Assembly: GCA_020152595.1 (NCBI GenBank)
Contig: JAIGNY010000125.1
Coordinates: 37,501-101,500 of the forward strand
Source of the DNA: Chiridota heheva
Lineage: Eukaryota > Echinodermata > Holothuroidea > Apodida > Chiridotidae
DNA length: 64,000 nucleotides
Direction: 5' to 3'
The translations under genes were made by a program, and so were the position numbers. Positions 28,401-35,405 of this stretch are shown here, piece by piece. Within the stretch, counting starts at the first letter, position 1, and each line of letters begins with the position of its first letter. The notes under the pieces are model-generated. The model searched no databases and had not been told where the DNA came from. It was given only the letters and a program-made list of their open reading frames with translations.

Positions 28401-31400
28401 TTAAGGTTAAATGCCACTTCATTAGACAATTACACATAACAGTAGACAACACTGCTCTGTCTAACTGATTGTGTATGCAAATTACAGTTAAAGGAATATT
28501 CCCATGAACTTTAATATATTTGATAGAGGACATTTACAGTCAAATTGGTGAAAAAACATATTGATATCGTACATCATCAAATTTGTGTTTTGAAAAATCT
28601 TACAAACTTTGATTTGATATAACTTAAAAACTATAAGTGCTATTGTAACCATTTAAAAACTCTTCTGCTCAAATCAAGAGGCTCTTTCTTTGTCTTGTAC
28701 AGAAACCTTCAATGTTTCTTTGGAAATGCTACTTAAAGAGGCGAAATGGTCATTTAAACATAATGTTTAGAACTCGAATCAAATTGTTTAATTGCTTAAA
28801 ATTTCAAGCAATTGCTGCAAGATTCGTTGGCCCTTATTTTACGGTAATATAGTAATTAAAATCCCGAGATTGACTAACTCTTCATATAACAGTCCCGGAG
28901 CAACCCGAAAAACTGGGTACTTTGAAATACCCAAACAATTGGGTACTTTTATGTATTACATCATCGCATGAGCCTATACATTTGACTAAACGTATGGGCT
29001 TTCTCATTTTCCGCTCCGGATTGTCCAAAATTTTACTGGATATCCTGACTTTTTGGAGACGGATAGTAAATACATATTTAAACTTTTTTGCCGCTGCTCT
29101 TTGAAAATCCTTGTCGTCGTTTTGAGAAAATGAACAAAACAGACTGCCCATAATCTGTTTGATTGATTTTCTCCAAAAAGCGAAAGGTGAAATTCAAAAA
29201 GCAGCAGCAAAAAGCTTTAAATATCTATTTACTATCCGCCTCCAAATTTTTTAGGATATCCAGAGAAAATGTGGACAATCCAGAGCGGAAAATGAAAACC
29301 CCATCAATATGTTTAGTGTAGGCTAGTCAAATGTGTAGGTTCATGCGATGACGTAATACATAAAAGTACCCAATTCTTTAAACCCAGTCAGTAAGACGAT
29401 AAAATTTGCTTTTTTTTCGAACCAACAGTTGTAGGTTCGAATCCCGCAGAACTATTTTTCTCGAATTTTGTTTTTTCTTTTTTCGCTCATTTTAATTTTT
29501 TGCCTGGTGACTGCTATTGTATATATTATCTTGATCATTTTTAACTCACTTTTTTTCTTTCTAACAAATACGTTATAAAACAAGTTTCCCGTAGCCTCGT
29601 TATATAATAACGTTATGCACTACGATTGAATCTTCACACACACAACGCTATGTATACACATGTACAAACAGACAGGGATCTTGTTCGTTCCAGAACCGGA
29701 AATGACGTCAAAGCTCGGCATCCCCCATTTTTTACAGAGAGCAACGATGTACGAACTGAGACGAGCCTTCGTCTTTAACAAGCATGAAGCCCGACCCAAG
29801 GCTCAATGTACAAAGATTATTAGAATAGTACAACTTTTCATCAAACACCAAACATAACATCACTGGCAGAAAATCTTTTTTTTATATGACGGATCATAAA
29901 TACTTAAAAAAACCTTCCATTTATACAGTTTAAACCTTTTATTCGCAGATCCTGTTGAAAGAATTGAGCCAACTTGCTGTTGCTTTGTCTCAAAACGCCG
30001 GATACAACTTCAAGAGCGGAGGGAGTCTCGTAAGTACCAGCAAATTATTAAAGGAAAGGTATCGTCAAATAATTAAGTTCAGAAGTGAACGCCGCGGTGT
30101 TGGTAATGTCACTTCCGGTTTTCAATTTTACTTATTGATTGTGAGAAATGTGTGACGATTTTGATAACACATGTAGGTCCCAATGTCCGGTCCGGCGGAT
30201 GTGTGGTCGACAACATCACAGATTTCTCGCGATCAATAGGATAAATTGAAAACCGGAAGTGACGTTAGCAGCGAGGCGGCGTTCACTTCTGAATGTATTT
30301 ATGGAACGACACCTTTCCTTTAAAGATATTTCCTTCTCTAGATATTTTGTTTAGATTCAAATGTTGATGATGCTGCACCTTAATATATGAGAAATAAATT
30401 GCTTATGTTGGCATCACATTAAAGCGGTATAAACAAACGGTACATGTAGGCTATATTAATACGTGACATAGACTTAAGAAACTTAAGAAACTGTCTCTTA
30501 GCTGGCGCCATCTTGAGATGGCATACACTTTGACAAAACAGTTCAGCGTCGCAAGGACCGAAATTCTTATTTTTGTGATTCTTGATTATTTTCTTCCTCG
30601 ATTTTTAACTCCCCTCCCCCATTCCAATGTAGGAATTTTGGGGGTTTTAGCCTAATTTGAGGAAAAACATACATTAGCAATTGTCAACATTGTATAGGGT
30701 GGGAAGGGATGGGGTGTTAAGATATCAATGTAGGGTACAGGACACCGGAGACGTCGTGAAAATGTCCTAATAATTAAAGAAATACGAACTTAAAAATAAC
30801 ATAGTATGGAACGAAGAGCCGCCAAGAAAAGGTGCCACTATTTAGACGAAGTGTTCCAACGAGTTTTTTCCAAGAATATATTAACCATCGCTAACTTTAC
30901 AAACATCAGTGCCACATCAAACTAACGTAATATATGAAACAATCATTGCTATACGTCCTTCGTTGACACCACGTGAACACCAAGTGTGGGACGTGTAAAC
31001 AAATTAACAAATGAGCAAATTTAGTATAATGAGCTCATATGTACTAGAGGCAGAACTATATTTTACAATTTGAAATATGGTAATATTGTTTGTTATTTTC
31101 CACAATGACCAGAAAATAATTAGAGTAGCCTACTTTTCCCTTTGAGAGGTAGCCCTTCATATACACACCTGAGTCGATAAACAATGACCTCCAGACCGCC
31201 CACCGCATAATCATCTACCGCCCGGCCACCAAGCCCTGAGAACGCAACCCATACCACCTAACAACGCACATACGACCAAACAACCCACCCGACCAAACAA
31301 CCCACCCGACCAAACAACCCACTCGACCAAACAACCCACTCGACCACTCAATCCATTCGACCACTCAACCCATTCGACCACTTAACCCACCCGGCCACTC

Positions 31401-33305
31401 AACCCACCCGGACCTAACAACCCACCCCGACCTGACAACCCACCCCGACCTGACAACCCACCCCAAACGAACAACCCACCCTGACCGAACAACCCACCCC
31501 GACCAAACAACCTACCCCGACCGAACAACCCACCCCGACCGAACAAGCCACCTCGAACTAACAAGCCACCCTGACCGAACAACCCACCCCGACCGAACAA
31601 CCCACCCCGACCGAACAACCCACCCTGACCGAACAACCCACCCCGACCTAACAACCCACCCCGACCTAACAACCCACCCCGACCTAACAACCCACCCCGA
31701 CCTAACAACCCACCCCAAATGAACAACCCACCCTGACCGAACAACCCACCCCGACCGAACAACCCACCCCGACCGAACAACCCACCCGACCTAAACCACC
31801 CCGAGCGAACAACCCACTCAGACCGAACAACCCACCCTGACCGAACAACCCACAAACAACTACCCACCCATACAGGCTTCCACACTCTCATTTCCAATCC
31901 TAGTCCTGCTCCTCTGAACGCATATGCATATCGATGTAACAATATAATCAGTGGCGGCGCTACACCATAAGGAAGGCAGTTTCCCCCATGAGATCTCTTC
32001 ACCCCTGACTGCATCAGAAAATTGTGTACGATATATACATAGAATAAATTAATGTACCCCTCCCCCATGGTAGACAAATTTGTATTATACAGTTTATTGC
32101 ATCCTGTCTTTCTTCAACAGAATTTCCCGGACTTAGTCCCGCTGCTAGTAGAGAACTGTACCGGGCACAAACATTTATCCGGGATAAATTCGAGGTAAGC
32201 ATCAAATATAAGTTCATGTAAGGAATATAAAATCACCAGAATATGGATGCCGAGGATCAGCTCCATTTAAATGCCTATAAACCAGGCCGTAATTCCCCAG
32301 GAAAGGGCGGGGCGGGGTACGTTATTCCCCCACTTTTTGCAATGCTGGCGTCTTTTTGGCAAAATTTAAAAAATACATGAAAAACACTGTGCCCCTACTT
32401 GGTGGAACAAAGGTATGTCACCATGCCCCCATTCCCCCCCACACACACCCACACACACACACACATACACTTTGTGCAGGGGAATTACGGCCCTACTACA
32501 GACGTCATCATTATTCCAAGTCAAAAACGATTCCTACTATGAAGTGCAGCAAATCAAGACTTCTGGAGCACAAAGCAGGCGCATTAATTACAACTTAAAT
32601 TCTAGTGATAATTTTCAGGCGTTTTGCAAAGTGTTGGTTTTGAAATAAACAATTGGTAATCGAAAGTAGCAACTCGAAACATGGATTTTCAACATAGTTT
32701 TATTGCGTTTTCATAAAACAATCTCATGATTTCTGTCGAGTTCATCTTTTGACCAGGAGTACGCAGAACACTTCCACAAGAGCTGAAACATATTTTCATT
32801 TGTTTCTTAAAAATACGTTGGTGATTTAATTCAATATATTAACACAAAAATTCGAAAACATCTCAGTAAAATTGATCTGCGATCTATCTAGTTTGTATAA
32901 TGGAGTTTGAGTATGCATAACTGCATTGTGAGTTATTATTGTGAAAATTTCCCAATCTAGAAAAGGTCATTGTATCTCCCGTTCGGGAGCGGTTGATGTA
33001 TACGAGCTACTAATATTGATCACTACATTGAATGAAAATGCATAGAACTGTATCATATGTTTCTAATGCATCTAAATAAAATGTACATTGACATTTGAAT
33101 TTTGTGTAGATATCGATCTTTCATCAATATAATATCGATCCTATTATTTTAGGAGATAAGCAAAACATCAGGCAGCGCCAAATTCCGCAAATGTTGTTAT
33201 CCGCACTTTACGATAGCAATAGACACGGAAAATATCCAGAAGGTGTTCAGTGACTGCAGAGATATGATCATCAGAGAAAACCTGAGAAAATACGAACTCC
33301 TGTGA
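6702..33305 (+). CDS. Gs-class G-protein alpha subunit (GNAS family), 3' ten exons, 5'-incomplete
   Basis: The heterotrimeric G-protein alpha subunit binds and hydrolyses GTP at the inner plasma membrane; the Gs class activates adenylyl cyclase. Ten exons join with matching phases: 6702-6756, 9595-9714, 11085-11182, 13377-13431, 14725-14798, 15277-15335, 19015-19135, 22473-22597, 32121-32194, 33153-33305 (934 nt, 310 residues plus stop). Visible in the joined protein: NEYQLID, the switch-I region with the cholera-toxin-type Arg (residue 115 here), [16 protein letters not shown] with the catalytic Gln (141), FLNKQD (204-209), [13 protein letters not shown] and the C-terminus [15 protein letters not shown] and YELL mark the Gs class rather than Gi, Gq or G12. 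About 84 N-terminal residues (P-loop GAGESGKS) are absent from the window. The protein is far more divergent from textbook animal Gs than is usual, so it may be a lineage-specific paralogue; no gene symbol is assigned for that reason. Confidence 0.93.
7616..8415. repeat. Unit 2 of ~800-bp tandem duplication (dead exon copy)
   Basis: The second unit matches 6698-7497. It also carries about 75 bp of extra upstream sequence (7541-7615) that recurs at 8693-8760, so the duplication history has at least two steps. Confidence 0.8.
7620..7673 (+). pseudogene. Duplicated, splice-dead copy of G-alpha exon a
   Basis: This lies about 918 bp downstream of the exon at 6702, after a kept AAACAG acceptor. 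It reads [18 protein letters not shown] against [18 protein letters not shown]. The exon is one base shorter, and the donor is gone: where exon a has ATCGTT followed by GTAAGTCTATAC, this copy has ATCGTCTATATT. The flanking intron is duplicated too. A 62-codon open frame (7545-7733) runs through it, but without a donor it is unlikely to be spliced into the mature message. Confidence 0.7.
8693..8760. repeat. Third, partial copy of the upstream part of the exon duplication
   Basis: TTGTTGTCATATACATCACA and the following GGGGTTTTATTTATGAATTA match 7552-7606. Homology stops just before the exon proper, after AATCTGACAATGAGG. Confidence 0.6.
9207..9480 (+). mobile_element. tRNA-derived SINE
   Basis: A tRNA-like head (GGTAGAATACC, then an RNA polymerase III B-box-like GGTTCAATCC at 9261-9270) is followed by an unrelated body and a TATTATTATTGTTAT tail. 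The 3' half (9340-9475) recurs at 20325-20483. Not a functional tRNA, since the cloverleaf cannot be completed and a SINE tail follows. It lies in the intron before exon b. Confidence 0.7.
9595..9714 (+). CDS. G-alpha exon b: helical domain, 40 codons
   Basis: The exon follows TTTGCCAACAG and is closed by GTAAGT; 120 bp, phase 0 on both sides. It encodes [10 protein letters not shown] through NFKIDN, aligning with the Gs helical-domain stretch before EFYEHAKALW. Sequence similarity is weak here, and the helical domain is the least conserved part of the family. The assignment rests on order, phase and length. Confidence 0.8.
9715..11084. other. G-alpha intron, old dispersed repeats
   Basis: No gene. 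9740-9930 resembles 39830-39960. 10380-10400 contains TGACGTCACTTCCGGGACAG, reminiscent of a core motif of the MITE family at 18159, 30048 and 41327 but without the rest of that element. Confidence 0.4.
11085..11182 (+). CDS. G-alpha exon c: helical domain with [11 protein letters not shown]
   Basis: A 98-bp exon between CCTCAG and GTGAGT. It reads [16 protein letters not shown] and on to [12 protein letters not shown], then two bases of a Tyr codon completed by the next exon. It matches Gs EFYEHAKALWEDEGV and NEYQLIDCAQYF. NEYQLID is a family hallmark. Confidence 0.92.
11626..12031. repeat. ~405-bp direct duplication, copy 1
   Basis: Matches 12485-12896 in order, for example AGCGTGTG, TCAGGATTT, ATGAATTACATT and ACCATCTTAAATGAAA. 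It is in the intron between exons c and d. Confidence 0.75.
12073..12246 (-). mobile_element. LINE C-terminal coding remnant
   Basis: The minus strand reads [20 protein letters not shown], then [20 protein letters not shown] and a stop at 12073. GRPR-TW-R and SW-EA---A----WR are the usual tail of many LINE polyproteins. Followed by a GGTGAGGTGA tail. The rest of the element is absent. Confidence 0.7.
12485..12896. repeat. ~410-bp direct duplication, copy 2
   Basis: Second copy of 11626-12031, offset about 860 bp. The spacer holds a LINE fragment and a C/T-rich tract. Confidence 0.75.
13079..13262. repeat. Cluster of GACCATAA-TGGTC palindromes within an inverted repeat
   Basis: GCACCAAACCAACTTT near 13079 is mirrored by AGAGTTGGTTCGGTGC near 13196. 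Between and beside them sit repeated GACCATAACATGGTC-like palindromes spaced about 20-35 bp. Confidence 0.6.
13377..13431 (+). CDS. G-alpha exon d: [18 protein letters not shown]
   Basis: A 55-bp exon between CTTCAG and GTGAGC. Its first base completes Tyr of AKY. The peptide matches Gs FLDKIDVIKQADYVPSDQ, the end of the helical domain before linker 2 and switch I. Confidence 0.92.
13514..13743. mobile_element. hAT-like MITE (CAGTGGCGTG ends)
   Basis: It begins CAGTGGCGTG and ends CACGCCACTG. The flanks TACTTAAT and TACTCAAA look like a decayed 8-bp target duplication. The interior is C-rich and low complexity, including a CA microsatellite near 13571. Confidence 0.6.
14725..14798 (+). CDS. 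G-alpha exon e: switch I ([17 protein letters not shown])
   Basis: A 74-bp exon between AAACAG and [15 protein letters not shown] corresponds to RCRVLTSGI of Gs; the second Arg is the position ADP-ribosylated by cholera toxin in Gs, and the switch-I Thr is kept. Cys-200 is replaced by Ser and VLTSG by QKTVG, which is unusual for this normally near-invariant segment. Confidence 0.95.
15277..15335 (+). CDS. G-alpha exon f: switch II ([16 protein letters not shown])
   Basis: A 59-bp exon between TTTGCAG and GTTAGA. Its first base completes His and its last base starts Asp of the next exon. It encodes [19 protein letters not shown] with the catalytic Gln. [10 protein letters not shown] is diagnostic of the Gs class (Gi and Gq have SER at this place). 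Confidence 0.97.
15903..16053. mobile_element. TTAA-AGGCC repeat element, copy 1
   Basis: It begins TTAAAGGCCGGTTATTGTC and contains GATTGGTCGAAACACAATGG, GGCCAATCAGTA and TGTACGCCGCCACATTTTAA. The same core is at 37284-37451 and, inverted, at 38565-38735. Confidence 0.7.
16054..18158. other. G-alpha intron, no recognisable feature
   Basis: Non-coding sequence between exons f and g. Minus-strand open frames at 16970-17197 and 17689-17871 show no recognisable motif. Confidence 0.5.
18159..18437. mobile_element. Palindromic MITE, AGGAAAGGTATCGTC family, copy 1
   Basis: A nearly complete foldback of about 270 bp. The arms carry AACGTCACTTCCGG and CCGGAAGTGACGTT plus GAACGCCGCC and GGCGGCGTTC. 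Flanking TTAC/ATAA is read as decayed TTAA. Confidence 0.85.
19015..19135 (+). CDS. G-alpha exon g: [21 protein letters not shown]
   Basis: A 121-bp exon between CTCAACAG and GTGAGA. It encodes beta-4 and switch III, then [15 protein letters not shown], corresponding to Gs VTAIIFVVASSSYN and RLQEALNLFKSIWNN. Both junctions are split codons that fit the neighbouring exons (Asp and Arg). Confidence 0.97.
19860..20068 (+). mobile_element. tRNA-derived SINE, second family
   Basis: Contains GGTTCGATTCCC (B-box-like, 19939-19950) in a tRNA-like head, a body, and a CCAA microsatellite tail (ACCAACCAACCAACCAACCA) at 20050-20068. The body is unlike the SINE at 9207. Confidence 0.7.
20325..20483 (+). 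mobile_element. 5'-truncated SINE, same family as 9207-9480
   Basis: GCAGGGTAATAGTA, CGCCGTGTGTGGCTGCAGCT and a GTTATTATTATTT tail match the 3' half of the SINE at 9207. Confidence 0.65.
21004..21623. mobile_element. 620-bp TTAA-flanked element, AGGAGACATAAAGTCTGAC family
   Basis: Left end TTAAAGGAGACATAAAGTCT and right end ending GTCTCCTTTAA are inverted repeats extending some 45 bp (TCCTTATTTCATATAATAGA on the left). TTAA is present on both sides. A right-half copy lies at 53693-54023. Confidence 0.75.
21815..22345. repeat. Two ~230-bp direct repeats rich in AGGTCA
   Basis: Copies at about 21815-22030 and 22110-22345 share CAAGACCTATAC, GGTACATGA, CTCTGGGGTCAAA and CCATTTCCCC. Confidence 0.7.
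21837..22293 (+). promoter_or_regulatory. Four DR1-type nuclear-receptor half-site pairs
   Basis: GGGTCAAAGGTCA at 21837-21849 and again at 21969-21981, AGGTCAGAGGTCA at 22126-22138, and AGTTCAAAGGTCA at 22281-22293. DR1 is the classic spacing for RXR, HNF4 and COUP-TF receptors. They lie 180-640 bp upstream of exon h, within repeat-derived DNA, so function is speculative. Confidence 0.4.
22473..22597 (+). CDS. G-alpha exon h: guanine-specificity FLNKQD
   Basis: A 125-bp exon after TTTCTACACAG, closed by GTAAGA. It reads [20 protein letters not shown] through [11 protein letters not shown], matching Gs WLRTISVILFLNKQD and YFPEFARYTTPEDA. NKQD contacts the guanine base. The open frame runs past the donor by chance to 22899. 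The last base C joins AA of exon i to give Gln. Confidence 0.96.
22983..23200. repeat. Degenerate T-rich tandem repeat
   Basis: Loose repeats of GGGCAATTTTCTTCGATTTT with variants, about 25-35 bp apart. Confidence 0.55.
23656..27211 (+). repeat. 3.56-kb array of a 17-bp repeat (AAAATATGCTATCAACC)
   Basis: About 209 units of 17 bp with variants (ATAAACC, CTCTAAACC, ATACACC, AATAGGCGATC). A higher-order period of about 357 bp (21 units) is visible from recurring AAAACATGC at 25442, 25801, 26175 and 26532. Because 17 is not a multiple of 3, the canonical unit is open in all three plus frames, giving many spurious [17 protein letters not shown] open frames. It lies wholly in the G-alpha intron. 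Confidence 0.97.
27508..27822. mobile_element. TA-flanked MITE, CCGTATTTGACGTATTAAG ends
   Basis: Terminal inverted repeats of about 23 bp, starting CCGTATTTGACGTATTAAGC at 27510 and mirrored at 27820, with TA on both sides. 311 bp between the TAs. A second internal AAGCGCC/GGCGCTT pair is present. TA target sites fit several DNA-transposon superfamilies, so I do not name one. Confidence 0.8.
28488..28540. repeat. Terminal fragment of the TTAAAGGAATATTCC family
   Basis: TTAAAGGAATATTCCCATGA here is the reverse complement of the right end at 54848-54870. The opposite end was not found nearby. Confidence 0.5.
28915..29395. mobile_element. ~480-bp foldback element
   Basis: Long imperfect arms: AATTGGGTACTTTTATGTAT (28936) is mirrored by ATACATAAAAGTACCCAATT (29357). 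TTTGACTAAACGTATGG, TCCGCTCCGGATTGTCC, GGATATCC and TTTGCCGCTGCTCTTTG also have inverted counterparts in the right arm. Confidence 0.8.
29949..30029 (+). CDS. Candidate 81-bp cassette exon inside the G-alpha intron
   Basis: A good acceptor (pyrimidine tract ending in TTATTCGCAG) and a consensus donor (GTAAGT) bracket 81 bp, exactly 27 codons. Inserted between exons h and i it keeps the frame and adds no stop, giving [13 protein letters not shown] and on to QERRES in the G-alpha phase. In phase 0 it reads [20 protein letters not shown], which looks more protein-like, so it could belong to something else or be a decoy. There is no homology evidence. Confidence 0.3.
30048..30323. mobile_element. 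Palindromic MITE, AGGAAAGGTATCGTC family, copy 2
   Basis: TTAA (30048-30051) then AGGAAAGGTATCGTC; right end GACACCTTTCCT then TTAA (30320-30323). The arms contain GTCACTTCCGGTTTTCAATT and its mirror AATTGAAAACCGGAAGTGAC. It starts 18 bp after the donor of the candidate cassette exon. Confidence 0.9.
30324..31261. other. G-alpha intron, no recognisable feature
   Basis: Non-coding; no motif recognised. Confidence 0.45.
31262..31855. repeat. 18-bp GC-rich minisatellite (CGACCGAACAACCCACCC)
   Basis: About 33 units. The left part (to about 31400) has 17-bp units (AACAACCCACCCGACCA) and the rest 18-bp units. The plus strand is almost free of G and the minus strand is G-rich (GGGGTGGG spaced about 10 bp). 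The minus-strand open frame (31382-32077) of GGLFGR repeats is a by-product of the 18-bp unit. Confidence 0.95.
32121..32194 (+). CDS. G-alpha exon i: [11 protein letters not shown]
   Basis: A 74-bp exon between CTTCAACAG and GTAAGC. It encodes [18 protein letters not shown] and on to IRDKFE, matching Gs DPRVTRAKYFIRDEFL. It lies 9.5 kb downstream of exon h but the phases fit exactly. Confidence 0.95.
33153..33305 (+). CDS. G-alpha exon j: last exon, CYPHFT...KYELL stop
   Basis: It starts after TATTTTAG and ends at TGA (33303-33305); 50 codons plus stop. It contains [20 protein letters not shown] and then [16 protein letters not shown]. The C-terminal KYELL corresponds to Gs QYELL, the receptor-contact tail. 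The guanine-binding TCAV motif reads TIAI here. A minus-strand open frame of 112 codons across this exon is a shadow. Confidence 0.97.
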   Translation, partial: EISKTSGSAKFRKCCYPHFTIAIDTENIQKVFSDCRDMIIRENLRKYELL

Positions 33306-34869
33306 AGGATTCGAGAGGTTGCACGAAGTCGTTTGTGAATGATGTTTCTTTATCCATAACGTACCATGGTGTACCATGACGAAAGGAGCTCTGCGCCAGA
33401 CGAATACGACTCTATGAAAGGAGGTGTACGTGTATCGCGCAAAAAGAAATGAAAGGGTTCGGGTTTCATCGGTGTATCTGTGGAAGTGTTTTGTTTGAGT
33501 TTCCATAAAGTTTCCTATTCATCCAATTCATTACCGTACGTTCTGTCAGTTGTAATGATTGATTTTAAGTAAGGATATCATCAGTTGTTGACAGTGACGT
33601 ATTCAGAGGTAAGGAGGACCAACTTCCCTCTGGAAAATTATGCAAAAGATTACTCCTGTCGGTATCAACATAATTTTAGTCGATTTTGGTAGGAAAATCT
33701 GAAACTTTTCTACCAAAATCTCCTGGCTGACTCAAAATCAATGGATATTACCAGTATTGCTAGTCTAACCATAGCCTCGCCAACTTTAATGACACGACTC
33801 GACTCGGCCTCCAACTTTGGGAAATTTTGTGGTCGCACCCCCACTATAGGCCTCCCTACTCATGATTGACGCGTCATTGAATTATACCCTTTTTTATATA
33901 AATAATATAACACATTGAAGTTTGTCCCTCTGGTAGTCTGGTTGCTGAAGCTGGATAGCCAACCCGGGATAGGGATTAAGTCGTGATCCAGTACAGATCC
34001 TCACTTGGAATATTAGAGTTGACATCGTGACAGATTCGCATGGTCCTTGTCTATTTAATTTATTCGCTTATATAAATGTCAATGGTAAAATGAATATTCA
34101 GTGCAATATTTCATGTTTTATTGATGGAAATGATCCATTCTCTTGCTCATGTTTTCCACGCGGTTTGTATTTTATTTCGTTGTTTTAATCCATACAAGCT
34201 AAAGGTTATTTTGGCTAGAAATGATCGAATAAGGATATTAAAACTGTCAAATATTTTAACCATTCAGCTACTTTTAGGCAGATGTCTCATTAAAGTTTAC
34301 ACAACTTTAGATCATAAATATTGTCTGGGTTGCATGGATCAACCTCCACCTTTCAATTATGGGTATAGTTACGAGGTGACTTTTCAAAACATTGACATTT
34401 GTATATCAAGCCGATATTTCGTGTACTATAAGATAAAATAGTTTGCAAGTTTTTTCATAGAATTCGAAAACGTGACTTATTTTATTGATTGACGAAGAAA
34501 GTGATCATATTTTCCACTGATTCTGAATATTCTGAAGGCTATCAAGCACTTGACTGATTTGAAGCTTGCTTCGTTAGTACGTTAGAACGAAAACTCATGG
34601 GGGAAAGTTTAAAGGCAGAAAAGCAGAACTCTCAAAGGCTGAGCTAAAAATACAGATATAACTGCCCTTATGATGAGTCCTATTCATTTGATGCAAATCT
34701 TGTATTGTCTTTCTAAATACTCAAGAAAGTGTAGAAAATTAATGCTATCAGTTGAAAGTCTATTGAACCGCCTTTGTGTAAGTGTTTTACCATCATTTGC
34801 TACAATAATCAGATAATACTTTCACGGATTAAAAGTGTATGTCTGATCAAGAACTTTATAAGTCTTCAA
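33306..34869. other. 3' UTR and downstream flank of the G-alpha gene
   Basis: The 3' UTR begins after 33305. I could not place a convincing poly(A) signal. The 106-codon plus frame at 34121-34441 has no recognisable motif. Confidence 0.4.
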
Positions 34870-35405
34870 CGGCTGAATTTGTAGCATGCCTTGAGCTTAG
34901 TATGCCATAAATCTGAATTTGTAGCATGCCTTGGAGCTTAGTATGCCATAAATCTGAAATTGTAGCATGCCTTGAACTAAGCATGCCATAAATCTGAATT
35001 TGTAGCATGCCTTGAACTTAGTATCCCATAAATTTGTATTTGCAGCATGATTTAAAATTAGTATCCCATTAATCTGAATTTGTAGCATGCCTTGAACTAA
35101 GCATGCCATAAATCTGAATTTGTTGCGTGCTTTGAACTTAGTATCCCACAAATCTGTATCTGCAGCATGCTTTGAACTTAGTATGCCATAAATCTGGATT
35201 TTTAGCATGCCTTGAACTAAGCATGCCATATACTGATATATTTGAATTTGTAGAATGCCTTGAACTTAGCATCCCATAAATCCTAATTTTTAGCATGCCT
35301 TGAACTTAGAATGCCATTAATCTGTATTTACAGCATGCTTTGAACTTAGTATGCCATTAATCTGAATTTGTAGCATGCCTTGAACTTATTATGCCATAAA
35401 TCTTT
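34870..35405. repeat. 40-bp minisatellite, ~13 copies
   Basis: The unit contains AATTTGTAGCATGCCTTGAA then CTTAGTATGCCATAAATCTG. Two variants alternate (AGTATCCCATAA and AGCATGCCATAA), suggesting an 80-bp higher-order period in part. Confidence 0.9.

Noticed and set aside
29425-29455. GTAGGTTCGAATCCCGC, a tRNA T-arm-like motif
   Set aside because: No A box or acceptor stem could be found and there is no SINE body; too short to call.
31382-32077. 231-codon minus-strand open frame rich in GGLFGR
   Set aside because: It is the translation of the 18-bp minisatellite plus random flank. The unit length of 18 keeps any frame open.
33168-33506. 112-codon minus-strand open frame
   Set aside because: It is antisense to the last G-alpha exon, whose plus-strand reading is unambiguous.
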